A DNA stretch of 64,000 bases, from positions 76,570,791 to 76,634,790 of the forward strand of contig NC_089584.1 in NCBI RefSeq assembly GCF_019320115.1, written 5' to 3'. This stretch comes from Miscanthus floridulus (Eukaryota; Streptophyta; Magnoliopsida; Poales; Poaceae). Each line of letters opens with the position of its first letter. The stretch's first letter is position 1. The notes under the pieces were generated by a model. The model made no database searches. It saw only the letters and a program-made list of their open reading frames with translations, and was not told the origin of the DNA. A program made the translations under genes and the position numbers. Shown one piece after another: positions 41,824-53,577 of the stretch.

Positions 41824-43915
41824 CGAGCAACCATAAGTTGTTGAATTCCCCTAACCTCATAGGAGCACCAAGGAAAGAGCGCCCACGACACACCCTGGGC
41901 TGGCTCGAGCGATGAAGGGGAGGCGTCGGGCTACCAGCCGCTTTTGCATCCCCACATGTGGAGACATCGGCGCCAAACGCCACCAAAGGGGAGCAAGGAG
42001 CAAAAGCACCCCCTACGAAGCCAAAGAAGGCAGGGGGACACTCGCCGTTCTATGCCCCACCATGGATCCACTCTCATCGTGCCTCGTCGCTGCCACTCCA
42101 CCGATGCTGAAATCCCACCAACCTCACAGAAGGAAGCCTCTAGATGCTCTGAAGATTTATGTGGAGAGATCGATCCCAAGGGATCGCCGTGGCATTAATT
42201 AGAACGCTGCAAGGAAGATGGGATGCGCTTTGGTCGCCCCACACCAGGGGAAACTTATAGCCCGGAGCGAGGGGACCCGGGCCCGGGACAACCATCCGAT
42301 TTCCAGCCAAGGAGGCATCACATGGAAGAACCGTAGGTCCCGAGGGCCGGTTTTCCTCTATTGCTCCATGAATCTTAAGTCAGATGGTTGCATGGGAGAA
42401 CCATGCACCATAAAGACATGACCGACCGGATGCGCCTGACTGGTCATGTCCCATCGGCTCATGCCACGCGATGAGCGACGTCTCCCACGAGCATGCCTCG
42501 GGGCAGGATTCGAGGGGACGCGCTTACCCTCGACCCTTCCACGCGGAACCGACGGCAAAGATCGACGTGTTCAAAGCACCACGGCCCCTCGACCCATGGG
42601 GCGCCACGCACGTTAACTCCGCTTGCTGGCGTGACAATCGAGGAATATCAAAAGACTACACTAAGCGTTAGTGAGAAGGGCGCGTGAAGAAACCGCCCCG
42701 CCCGCTGACAAGCAAGTCCGGTGGTGGCCTCGGGGGCTGCGTCATCCCCTCCACGGGGAAAACTGAGACCCGACCAACAGGCGCCCCATGACTGCTCCCA
42801 AGCATGATAAAGACAAGAGCAGAGGGCAACGGGCAGTGGGCCCAACGAGGGTCACCCGAGCCCCGAGCAGAAAATGGCCCCGACCAACGTGAAGTACGGC
42901 CTGAGCCAAGGAGGCCTATCTTCGAGCCCTCATATGGGTGTGGGACGTCGAGCAGCGGATTGGCACCTAGCCAGGGCCCCGCCACCTCATCACTCCACCC
43001 ACGGTAGAACGAGGTAAGCAGGGTGCCCTACATGGGCCTAGAGCTGGCAGCCCCCAAACGGGTCAGCTAGGCCCTCGCTCGAGCCTCCCCACACAATGCT
43101 CAATCCTAACATCGCCTAGCTCCAAAGCCGCGCGCACGCCTAAAGGCCCGGGCACCCACAGAAGGGCGTCCGACCAAAGTCTCTCGGGACCCGGTGCGAC
43201 CGGTCGAACCAATCATCAAAGATCAGGCTCAGCCCCTCGTCGCCATCACGGACTCGACCCGGGAGGCCATGAAGGGCTCAGGGACTCCTTGAAGGCCAAG
43301 GAAGCCTTGAGAAGGCTCACCCGGGGAGGCCGTGCCACAGTAGAAAGCCCCTTACGATCAAGTACCAGAACGGTGGTAGCGGCATTAGGAGACGGTTGCG
43401 GCACTGTCAACTCCTCCCTATGCGACAAGACGACGTCTACCAACGTCATGGCAGAGAACTCATGCACCTGGTAAATGAACCATAGACTAGAACCAAAGAG
43501 ACTTGTACACCGTGACCTCCTCATATAAGAGTGTCACGACTCCTTGTAGAGAGGATGGGATCTCAACCAACCAAAACCCATCTCAGCTAGAGAAGGCTGG
43601 TTTCTTACTCACTGAGGAAGAACTCCAACGAGAGCTAGGATAACACTGAGAGATCACCTACCAAACTCTCTCGATCTCCACCATTGTAACACCTCGATTG
43701 GGCATTCCTAACACGAAGATCGCTATACTACTGGACGTAAGGCTCCCGTACCAGGATAAATCGTTGTGTCCTTCCCGTGTTTTGAGTGTCCGAGCCATCG
43801 GAGACCCACACATTGACTTCTGATGAACAACCACGATGCTCACCGTAGTTACGAACCAGCGACACCAATGTTGTTGACCTAATATGGTTATGAAAGACAG
43901 TTTTGCCGGTTGTAA
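41824..43915 (+). repeat. GC-rich gypsy LTR-like sequence ending at the ABCG break
   Basis: No protein is seen. The right part has an LTR-like order: a TATA-like CTCATATAAGAG at about 43,522, then a roughly 350-base R-U5-like stretch with GGACGTAAGGCTCCCGTACC and AAATCGTTGTGTCCTTC. The latter words are typical of the 3' end of large grass gypsy LTRs. It abuts the broken ABCG exon at about 43,916. The exact left and right LTR ends are not resolved. Confidence 0.5.
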
Positions 43916-46428
43916 CACGCTTCCGTTGTCCACCAGATATGCCCCTGAGCATCTCATCCCGTACCATTGTGTCTGCGCATATCTCTAGTCCAAATATCTG
44001 CAGGAAGTGAAGTGTACATTGTTAAGACATAGATGACTAAGTCAATCTGAAATTGCTCATATTTGAGGCTAAAAGTTGCAATGTACCTTCAGAATATAGT
44101 CAGTGACCACATTGGCATCTTGCCCACCCATTACACACGCCTAATTAAATTGAACATGAAAACTATAGTCAGTTTTGATTATGGTTGGCAAAGTATTCAT
44201 GGAAACAATCTATGATAAAAATCTTCTAGATATGTTTAGTCAGGAACGCATGCCTTCATGAATGCATCAATATCAGCATCAGGCTTGATATTGGCCGCCT
44301 TCTCTCGCCTTGACAGCTCAGTCAGCATATCTAATAACATAGAGGAAAGAAGCAAGACCCGATAAGCATTTCAATGAATAGTGTAAATCCTACATGGTAG
44401 GCAAGCAGAACAAATGCATATGCATGTATCGCGTGACTAATTGCTCGCAACTGTACCAAGACGGGAGCCGACACCCTGGCAGGTGGCAGCGTGCAGAGAA
44501 TGCAAGCGTCTCCCTCACAGTCATCTCTCCTATGTGGAGGTCATGCTGGCTTATGTACGCGACTGTCCTCTCTGGAACAAACTCTGTCATCTCGTGACCA
44601 TTATAGGTCACTTTGCCTGAAAACTGCACGGTGTTTCGCCATAACATTAGGCAATGGACATTTATTAGATAGAGTAGTTCGTACAATGCATGCAGCAGTT
44701 GCCTATGAAAGATGCCCTGTTTCTTGAATGCCCAGTTTTGTGCAGAAGTTCACAACAAACTAAAATAGATGTCACAAAACGCAATGAACGAGATAATGCA
44801 GACTGGTTTTTGCGAGGTGTAATTTTTTTAAAAGAATTTACAAGGTGCGATTATTGCAAACAAGTATAAGGATATATTTTGTACTACCTTGAGGTCTTTG
44901 TCAAGCCTTCCAGCCAAGGCGGGCAACAAAGTGGTCTTGCCTGATCCAGGCGGGCCTAACAGAAGTGTCATCCTGCGTATATAAACGTAAAGAACGTAAG
45001 GTGGAAGAAGCCAAGAAATCGAATCCTTGTAGTCCCAGACTATTAGTAACTCTCTCTCTAGGCCTTTTTATGCGCATATATTTATCTCAATTCACATGTG
45101 TTGAAATAGATTGTGGTGGAATTGAACTAAATTTTATTTTATTCCATTCCACTGCAACACGTGTGGATTGAAGTGGATACACATGCATCTAAATAAGGCC
45201 TACATACGCATGTATTCGTCTCAATCCACATGTGTGTGGATTGGAGTGAAATTAAACTAAATTATATTCCATTTCATTCCAACACATATAGATTGAGGTA
45301 GATACACATGCATCTAAACAAGCCTTAAGGAGATTACTAATCGAGTCACCAACACAAGGCAAACCAACAGGAATATATAACTCATATAAAAAATTACTCT
45401 AGTTGTAAAAAAAAACAACTCATCGACTCTGTAGATGAAAAATAGTTTGACTCTCTTGAGGACAAAAAAAAACAATAAAAGAGCGATTGTTTTACTCAAC
45501 CACCTGCGAGGAGACGTCGTGGAGGATGGACAGTACGTGCATTATAAGTCAGAACAGTATTTTTCTTTCAGCCTGTTCGTTCGATCGTAAACGATCATCG
45601 ATTATAAATCAGAATAATATTTTTTTCTCGCACCAAACTAGCCAGTGGTAATATATAATCTACGATCGTTTCAGTCGAAACGAAGAGGGTGATGATCCGC
45701 TTCCTACTGGGCAGTATGTGCAGCGCGTTCGCCGCTTCCTGCGTCGAACAAAGACTCAAAGAGGCGCACCGACCAAAGTTCAAAATACCGTCTTTCGCTA
45801 TCGGATAGACAGGAACTAACGGGTGCAATGGCTGGGTTACGTACCTCGATCGTGTTGACGACAGAGTTGAGTACGGTGGGGAGGCCGCTGCTGCCGACGC
45901 GCACCTCAGCCTCCGCCTCAAGGTTCTGGAACCGCACCTCGATCGTGGGCATGTCGATCCCGACCCTGCAGCAATCAAACAGCGCGCGCGCGGAAATCGT
46001 CAAACACCCGGCGAGCGATAGGAATTCGAGTGCAACCGCGCGCAGCTCGTCGCGGAGCGGGCGAGTAGGTACCTGTCGACGCGGTCCTTGAGCTTGAGCA
46101 GGAACCGCTCGTTGTCCTCGTCGGCGACGCGGACGAGGCGCTCCAGCAGCGCCCGCCTCTCGCGCGGGCCGAGGCTGAGCACGTCGACGTCCACGAGCCC
46201 CTTCCCGCCGGCCGCCTCGGCGCCGTCGGCCCCGAGGTCGAGCGGGACGATGGCGCGGCGGACGCGGTCGTAGGTGGGCAGCTTCTCCAGCGCGGCCCAG
46301 CGGAGCGCCTCCTCGTCGTCCTCCTCCCTGGACGAGCGTGAGAATACGTCGTCACCACGCCGCCACATGGAGCCGCTATCCCCTAGCCGCATACTCGCCA
46401 CCTTCTGAATCTCCCCCGCCGCGTCCAT
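43916..46428 (-). pseudogene. ABCG36: PDR-type ABCG transporter, ABCG36-like, truncated pseudogene
   Basis: Full-size plant ABCG proteins export defence compounds and other lipophilic molecules at the plasma membrane. Minus-strand exons: 46,428-46,073 (MDAAGEIQKVASMRLG), 45,965-45,845 (VGIDMPTIEVRFQNLE), 45,738-45,691 plus about 45,533-45,510 (EAANALHILPSRKR / ILHDVS, split by a MITE), 44,972-44,888 (Walker A GPPGSGKT), 44,623-44,457 ([28 protein letters not shown]), 44,330-44,254, 44,140-44,087 and 43,997-about 43,916 ([16 protein letters not shown]). Translation then stops matching at repeat DNA, so Walker B, both membrane domains and the second ATPase are missing. Further defects: extra bases at SARC, a GC instead of GT donor after FMK (44,253), and lost sequence after HDVS. 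The start 46,428 is chosen by family; an in-frame ATG lies at 46,500. Orthology to ABCG36 is my inference from the N-terminus. Confidence 0.85.
45541..45690. mobile_element. hAT-like MITE inside ABCG exon 3 (copy 2)
   Basis: CAGCCTGTTCGTTCGATCG (from about 45,570) and GTTTCAGTCGAAACGAAGAG (to about 45,688) are the inverted ends. The signature AGAACAGTATTTTTCTTTC precedes, suggesting a rearranged or doubled copy. Coding sequence PSRKR lies to the right and ILHDVS to the left, so the insertion splits the exon. Confidence 0.75.
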
Positions 46429-46503
46429 CTCGCTACTGCCGACGCCGCCTCCTGCTCCCCCTACCAATCCGCACCCCGCACCACAACGCCGAGCTGCCAC
46501 CGG

Positions 46504-46505
46504 GT

Positions 46506-46536
<31 letters not shown>

Positions 46537-46540
46537 GGGG
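46504..46540. repeat. (TG)8(G)21 tract upstream of the ABCG start
   Basis: Alternating TG runs into 21 consecutive G on the plus strand, about 90 bases upstream of the minus-strand ATG at 46,428, so the transcript would carry a C run in its 5' leader or promoter-proximal DNA. Run length may be unreliable in the assembly. Confidence 0.9.
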
Positions 46541-47153
46541 TTGTTACCAATGCGCTTGCCCCGCTTAATGATGAGAGAGCGCTCAGGGCTCAGGCGGAGA
46601 CGCGTTGGGACGGGACGCCTGTTCGTTCGTATTATAAGCCGCGAACGTAGCAGAGACGGGGGACGGGGAAGGGGAAGGGCTGCCTCGCGGTCGTGCGTGG
46701 CACGTGAGTCGTGACAGGCGCCAGACGGTCAGAGCCGCGCCGCCCGGGGAGGCCGCTTTGCTTGCTCCTCCAGTTGCCCATTGCTACCAGGACCTGACTG
46801 ACACCTCGGCCCCCCTGGGCCTGGCGCGAGTCGCTGCACTGCTGGACCGGGCTGGGCCGCTTGTCGCTTCTAGAAGGTCACCTGTTTTCGTGGGAATGGG
46901 GGAGGAATCGCTAATTAAAGGATTCAAATTTAATTATAAAGTGGCCTTCCTTCTAGAGGGACCCGCGCACGTTAACGGTGACGACAGTAACCTACTGCGT
47001 GATCCTGCGCGGCAGCATCGACGCCAACTCGCCAACAGTTCTGCAGCCAACCATTCTTCCCGTTCCAATCAGGGGGCAGCCCTGAATTTCTTGTGCTGAA
47101 AATGGACTGATCGAGCGGAAGCTTCTTCCGCTACCTAACCTTCAAAAACGGCG
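46541..47153. other. Upstream region of the ABCG pseudogene
   Basis: GC-rich sequence without a supported gene, expected to hold the remains of the ABCG promoter. ATTATAAGCC at 46,631 on the plus strand is not a convincing TATA box for the minus strand. The 131-codon plus-strand frame at 46,704-47,099 matches nothing I know. Confidence 0.4.
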
Positions 47154-47267
47154 TGTTCCTCGTTTGGTTTCCAGGCTGGTTTGAGTTGGCCGGTGTTGGT
47201 TTGTTGTGAGAGAAAAATACTGTTGGTTAGTTGAATAAGCCTGGCTGAAACCAATAAACGAACAGGG
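47154..47267. mobile_element. hAT-like MITE (copy 3)
   Basis: TGTTCCTCGTTTGGTTTCCAG on the left is inverted relative to CAATAAACGAACAGGG on the right. The interior has the family signature GTGAGAGAAAAATACTGTT. Confidence 0.75.
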
Positions 47268-47287
47268 TGAAAGTCGAAATCTAGTTA

Positions 47288-47631
47288 AGTGGTGTTTGGT
47301 TTCTCCTCCTAAATTTTAGTCGTTGTCACATCAGATGTTTAGACACATGCATGAAGTATTAAATATAGACTAATTACGAAACTTATTGCACAGTTTGCGA
47401 CTAATTTGTGAGACTAATCTTTTTAGCCAAATTAGTCCATGATTTGACAATGTGATGCTACAGTAACATGCGCTAATGACAGATTAATTAGGCTTAATAA
47501 ATTTGTCTCGTGGTGTACTGACGGATTCTGTAATTTATTTTTTTTATTAGTATCCAAACACCCCATGCGACACCCTCATGTGACACCTTCTAAATTTTAG
47601 TTACTGGATCCAAACACCCCCTTATTCTAGT
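47288..47631. mobile_element. Tourist-like MITE, 344 bp, TSD TTA (second copy of the 16.8-kb family)
   Basis: The left end AGTGGTGTTTGGTTTC and right end CCAAACACCCCC are inverted. TTA occurs at 47,285-47,287 and 47,632-47,634. The interior ATTAAATATAGACTAATTAC and ATTTGACAATGTGATGCTAC is shared with 16,756-17,090. Confidence 0.82.
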
Positions 47632-49050
47632 CCCTCAACTACCGCCTAAATTTTTAACATGACCGTTTTAGTTTTCAAAAATTACTTTTGAGCCCAGCTT
47701 CGTCTTACGAAGAAAGTTATCAAATTAGAAAACATTTGCCCGAGATGTACGAGTATATCAAAGTGACCATTTTAGTCCTTAACTTTGCAATTTGAGCTTA
47801 ATTTCAAACTTTATTTATGAAGTATCCAAGTGTACTTTAGTCCTAAAACTTTTCTTTTCGGTCAGACTTCTCCCCTCATGGAACACCAAACTATCATGCC
47901 TATTCAGCTCTAGTACCGCTTGTGATAGAAGATAAAAAATAATAATATTAGAACAAAAACATCATCAGTGGATAGTCTAAATACTCTTTCAAAATTTACT
48001 TTTGAGCCCAATTACACCTCATGACTGTCAAAGTGATCACTTTAGTCCTTAAACTTTACAATTTGGGCTCAATACCAATTTTCATGTATGAACTATCAAA
48101 GTGTATTTCAGTCCTCAACTTTTCTTTTTCCGTCCAACTTGGCCCCCTCGTTCGAACACCATACTATCACGCCTGTTCAGCTCTAGCACCGCTTGTGACA
48201 GGAGATAAAAATAATAATATTAGGATAGAAACATCATTAGTGGACCGTCTAAATACTCTTTAGCAGCGATTAATAATTCTAATGCATTATTGATGGTCTA
48301 AATAACTACATTGCTTTTGTGGAAGGAAAGATACCTCAAGGACACTTTTACGCCTTGTTTTTCAGCACTGCTTCAACAGTACTTTTCAACGAAGAAACAA
48401 TGTTTTTCTCTCACAAAAAATTAACATCAGCAGCTAAATTTCAGCGAAACGAACATGGCCTTTGATGAATTAGAACAACCATTGATCTATATCTTTTCCT
48501 TAGCTATTTCTAGCATCAATCTCAAATAATTACCAATTGTGAATAATAATATTATGCTTTTGTGCGTAAGCTCAAAAACAATATTTAATTATTGAAATGA
48601 AAAATCATATGATATCCAAATTGGATACGGATCTTGAACAATCCATTATTTGTATTCCAGGATATTCGGTTCTATATTTATATTTATTTCAAAATATGGT
48701 TATAAATGTCAAAAGTGTGTTATTCGACTCAATAACTAGGGGGGGCGATGCCAAGGACATTGGTACCTAACGATGACCATCCATCTTGAATTGCAAATGG
48801 TTTGACCAAGTGCGCGGCATCGCGACATTCCACGTAGGACAAAGGACAAAGTTGATCCAAAAAAAAGGTTTGAGAATTAAAATTGAGCCCAAAACACAAA
48901 GCTTATGACTAAAATGGCCACTCTGATAGTTCTAGGATAAAATTGAACCTAAAAAAAAATTAGTACCAAAATGATTCTTCCTAAATTTAGAAACGAGATT
49001 AAGCCTTACATGATAATTGAGAGACCAAAATAACTATTCGGCCAAACCTA
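47632..49050. repeat. Repeat block with tandem duplication and inverted ends
   Basis: A unit containing TCAAAGTGACCATTTTAGTC at 47,758 recurs at 48,028 (a 270-310 bp tandem duplication, including TTCAGCTCTAG(T/C)ACCGCTTGTGA in both). A related stretch at about 48,850-49,045 is in the opposite orientation (GAGCCCAAAACACAAAG, ACTAAAATGGCCACTC). This suggests a foldback-type or long-TIR element. No coding sequence is seen. Confidence 0.6.
48352..48460. mobile_element. hAT-like MITE (copy 4)
   Basis: GCCTTGTTTTTCAGC on the left and AAATTTCAGCGAAACGAACATGGC on the right (first and last bases only are family-diagnostic), with the signature ATGTTTTTCTCTCACA between. It lies inside the repeat block. 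Confidence 0.65.
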
Positions 49051-50964
49051 TGCAACGATGACCACGACGACGATGTTGGCATATGTTATGCGCTTATCAA
49101 CGTAGGTCATTAATTTTAGACTTAGTCCACAGATATCGAATGTGTGTTCGTTTACTATGTATACTAGAAAATAAAATGGTTTATTCATTTGAGAGAGTAT
49201 TAACGTGGACAGGAAATTTGAACGAAAAATGTGAAAGATGTATAGAAATCATAAAACAAACCTATATTTGAAACAATAACTTACATTTGGTGATTTGGAA
49301 TCAAATGAGTATAGAGGTTATCAGCTCATAACTTGCTGATAGCGAAGGAAGATTTACGCTCCATTTTACTCAATTGATTCAATTTATGAAAAACAGTTTC
49401 AATTCTATTAATGAAAGTGTTCATCCGCGGGGCCATGGTTCAACGTTCAAGCGTAGCTTGATGTCATTGGTTACTTTTAATTTGATGGCTACATAAACCA
49501 GCAATGGTTTTTTTTCACACGAATATACACACATTGGCAGCGAGATTTCCTATGATACTCCATTTGAGCTGATCGAATCTCCAATTGGAGCGACAATCAA
49601 AATCCTAGGCTTTACAACGGATAAGCTATCTTATGCACCCACACAACATAAAGTTGGGGGGGCGGGGGGAGCCACTCAAGTCACAATCAAATCTTGCCAA
49701 GCAATGCAAATCTAGGCTTAACGATCGATGATGGTTGCTATGCTTTGGACTGCAGATTTGAACGAATCCCGTGGCGAAGCATAGCAACCACCATGGTTAG
49801 CAACCATCATCGATCGGTAAGCACGAGCACCGTGTGGCGCGATGCAGCACCCGCAGCAGCCAGCGGCCACACACACCCACACATCAGTGGCATCGGCGCT
49901 GATGCTTCTTCAGGCAAAGCGAGACGCACGGGCAGTAATTGCGGCGGCGGAACTGGACGGGTCAAGGCCGACTGCGGCCTGCCGCCCGCCCACCTGGGCT
50001 TCTAGAGGGGTTGGGGTTGGGTTGACGCCCCGAGGTCCAACGTGAGACGAGCCACATGCAAAACGCTGCGCGCTTTTTTTTTTTTTTTTGTCTTCTTTTT
50101 TGTTCTTTATTATTTCTCTTTCTAGAAGGAGGGCCGGTCCAGTTCACGCTCCACATGTCTGGTGACTGGTGACTGGTGACTGGTCTGCATGCCCACGACA
50201 CGGTCTTCCCTTCATGCTCGTGGTGCTACGATTCATTCGCCTCGACTTCGACTCTCTGGTTGGTTCCTGCTGGAAGAGCTGTGGCTTTTCATAGGCCTGT
50301 ATAAATATCTCTCTTTGTTAACTACTCCGTAGGAGAGAAATTTTTGGAACGAAATATTTCACACGGTCAGCTTGTTTGCAAGGTAGAGATGCGGATGCAG
50401 ACTTCCAGTCCACCACTCCACATGGGCTCATGGCTTCAAGTCGACTCCATTTCGATTTCGAATTTGGCTATCGTCTTTTTACCCGATGCGATACCTAACT
50501 CTTGGAGATAATTATCCTTTTTTTTTAGTTCTAACCCGTTTCTTTTTACCAGTCACCAAGGCCCCAAGCTTGGTACAAAGACAAAGAGCCCACTCATGGG
50601 AAAAGGGCTGCCTTTTGTCGATTCTCAACCTCCAAAGTCCCATAGAGTGATCGATAAAGAAGAAAAAAAAGTCACTTTAAAAGTCGAGATCGAATACCTG
50701 AAGCGGTTGCACTGAAATCGGCAGAATTCACCAAAGAGTCTAACTCCAATTATGTCCGCTGCTTGATTCGTGTGTCTGTTTTATGACCCGGCCTATCCAA
50801 TCCCTGCGCCCATGTTCTCACAAGCCAGGCGAAACATGGGGGCATGGACCAGCTCACTGAGTACGAGTACAATAAGGACATGCATGTTTGATAGCAGGAT
50901 TAAAATTTAGTCCTAAATCATTTAATGGGTATATTGATTTTATGTTTATATACTTTAACTACTA
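49051..50964. other. No supported gene; AT-rich then GC-rich intergenic DNA with one hairpin
   Basis: A T run at about 50,072-50,090 and short frames (for example 49,694-50,005 plus, which includes SGHTHPHISGIGAD) show no known domain. The notable structure is the inverted repeat at 49,722-49,815. Confidence 0.45.
49722..49815. repeat. Inverted repeat / hairpin
   Basis: CGATCGATGATGGTTGCTAT at 49,722 pairs with AGCATAGCAACC...ATCATCGATCG at 49,777-49,815. The right arm carries an extra partial copy, because GGTTAGCAACCATCATCG follows ATAGCAACCACCAT. The arms are about 24 bases with a loop of about 30. Confidence 0.75.
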
Positions 50965-51116
50965 CTGTTCCCCTCATTTCAAATTATAAAACATTTTAGC
51001 ATTTTTAGGTATATAGTTTTTGCTATGTACTTAGATATATACTATATACTGTCTAGATACAATGAAAGCAATATATCTAAAAAAACCAAACGTCTTATGA
51101 TTTAGAATTGATGGAG
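50965..51116. mobile_element. Stowaway-like MITE, about 152 bp
   Basis: CTGTTCCCCTCATTTCAAAT on the left and GATTTAGAATTGATGGAG on the right are degenerate inverted ends of the CTCCCTCCGTTTCAAA family, with TA at both sides. The interior TTAGGTATATAGTTTTTGCT is also seen in the copy at 55,964. Confidence 0.65.
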
Positions 51117-51548
51117 TAGTTCATTAGTTTGCAAAGGGAAACTAAAGTGAACTAGTAGCTACTAGTCCAGGTATCTAAACACCACAAGACTAAATTTTAG
51201 TAACATGACAATTAGTTCTAGCAACCGATGGACTAACTATTTTAGTTTTAGTTCTCTTTCTTGATGAGGGAAGGTTTTATTGAAATTCAAGAAAAATACA
51301 TTGAGTTGATACAACACTCTTGAAAGCACTCCCGACCCATATTTGAATGTACATAGCCTACGAAGTTAAAAACAAAAGGCACATGCACTCTAGTAGCAAT
51401 CAATCTGTGTAGACCTTAACAACCATGTTTCCAGAAGAGAACGGGAACATTGACCGAGAACGATAACTTAGAGCTACTTTATAACGTGGCAACGTAAATA
51501 TTCCTAAATCAGGAATGCGGATGTTCCTAGAACGAGGAACTTGACTAT

Positions 51549-53263
51549 CTTTTTTTAAACAAATCAGGCAAGAGAGCTACTGATTATATTGAAAAGCAGA
51601 TGAAGCCTAGACCGGGCAAAATAAAAAACAGTACAATTACGGTCGGTTGGATTGGGCCCTCAACACGCACCAAACTCAAACTAAAGAGAAAAAGGAAAAA
51701 AAAACAACTTTAACTCATCACAGAAACATGCTCGACCGCCTCCGAACCACCACAAGCCGGTCACCACATTGCACCACCCACAACTAGAAGACAAAGTCAT
51801 CAGAACGAAAATGCCGTCATCATCTCTTGCGCCGTCGTTGCCGATGCTGTCCCACACCAAGATAGCCCGCGGCCAAGCAGGACTAGCCATCGTAATTGGC
51901 TGCGAGCCATAGCTGCCTCTGGCACTCGCCAAGCCGAACCCGTCCACCGAGATCCAAGCGCGCGCACCATAGCTTCCAGGACCTAGCTGCCTCATTAAAG
52001 GTAGAAGTACCACGCATGTCCTCCAACTGCCAGTTAGAGTGCCTCCTTATGCCAAAAACAGCCGCCGCTGAGCGGGACCGCCTGCCGCCTCACCACGTAG
52101 GTCATCTCGGCAATGCAAATATGTTGGCCACCACCTCCCACGTCGGCCTCATCGCCAACTCCATGGGAGCCTTCCACGCCGGCCTCTCCTCGCCATCTTT
52201 GTGGTTGCAACTAGCTTACGATCTCACCAGACCATTGCCCTCCATTGCCAAACAAGTGCGAGGCCCTCCAATTGCCGCGTTCACGCCCTCCTCCTGATCA
52301 CCTTCCTCCACCATGGACACCGAAAATAGGAATCCTCAACTAGGCCTCCACCTTCCTTGCCACGACACTGACCGTCGTCGCTGACTAGCTGAGCATGATC
52401 TTCCAAAATGACGCCTCCAAGAAAGGATGCGACAGCACTGGCGTCACCGTCGCCTGACTAGAAGGTCAAGGTTTTCACCCAGGAAAGACGCACCGTGCAA
52501 AGGGGAGAGGATCGTTCAATGGATGCTTCCACGGAAGAAAATGGCACCCGGAGGCGTCGCCGTCATCGGCCCCAAAGGGCCAAAGCTTTCGCCATGGCGC
52601 CCCAACCCCGTGCACAGCAATGGCCATGGCCCATCCGCTACATCAGCCACCTCCCTGACCGCGGGAAAATTTGTAGCACACCAGCTGTTGGGAGCGCTGT
52701 TGGCTAGCAGGGCCACCAGATCCGACCACCAAGGCGACGAATCTGGCTGCTAGGGCACCAGATCTAGTCACCATGGCGCTGATGTTGGAGCAACTGCCTT
52801 GAGCTGTCGCTTGTTGGCGGCCAACTCGCTGACGATGAAGCTGTAGCACCATGCTGCCATGCAGCCCCACCCGTCGCACCACGCTGTCCACTCCCTTCCG
52901 CCGCGCGTCGTCCCTGCCACCGCCACGTGCCGGCTGCTCCACGGCTAGATCCGAGCAGGGGGTGCCGGATCCGGTCGGTGCGGTGCCGGATCTACTACAT
53001 GGCATAGGAGCTCGACGCTAGTGAGCACCCCACAGCCCGGCTCTCTCGGCTCCAGCCACTCCCTCTCAGATCCAGGTGAGGGATGAGATCCCCGCCGCCG
53101 CCATCCTTGGGCTGCCGCACAGCGTCCGGTGTCTGCCTCCGGCGATGGCGATGCGTAGGGGGAGGTAGGGAGGGGCGGCGCTGGCAGCTGTGAGTTAGCT
53201 GCCGCCCGTGTCGCCTGTACCGAGAGTGACGCAGGGCCTATGGCTGTGACCTCTTGTCCATTC
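51549..53263 (-). mobile_element. Second ORF-less poly(A) non-LTR retroelement, about 1.7 kb
   Basis: On the minus strand it ends in a LINE-like 3' end (AATATAATCAGTAGCTCTCT, TTGCCTGATTTG) and A-rich tail (the T run at 51,549-51,556). The flanks AACTTGACTAT (51,538-51,548) and AACGTGACTAT (53,264-53,274) agree at 10 of 11 positions, a plausible target duplication. The body is GC-rich with many short frames in all phases and no endonuclease, RT or RNase H. Layout and composition parallel the element at 20,131-35,933. Confidence 0.65.
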
Positions 53264-53406
53264 AACGTGACTATGTTTCACTTTGCGGTTGAAGGTGTGG
53301 ACTAAATAGTCATCAATGTGCCATGAAAAGACACACACTAGCCATATGTACTACTTGTATTGACTTGCCGCTTCAACTAAATCCTAAGAAGCTGGCTTAT
53401 GTAGTA

Positions 53407-53577
53407 GTCCCTCAGTCCTGCTATATAAAGGCGTAATCATCTCCGGTTCAAAGATCGAGAACACATTTAATTCTCTCTCTCAACACTACATCGATGTATG
53501 TGTCTAGATAGAGCATGCCTTATATTGTGCGACATAAATAAAAAATAGTTTAGCCTTATATATTAGGACTGAGGGAG
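53407..53577. mobile_element. Stowaway MITE, 171 bp, TSD TA
   Basis: GTCCCTCAGTCCTGCTATAT and the inverse of ATATATTAGGACTGAGGGAG are the ends, with TA at 53,405-53,406 and 53,578-53,579. Confidence 0.88.

Noticed and set aside
46704..47099. 131-codon plus-strand frame upstream of ABCG
   Set aside because: No domain, no splice or promoter context, and low-complexity composition.
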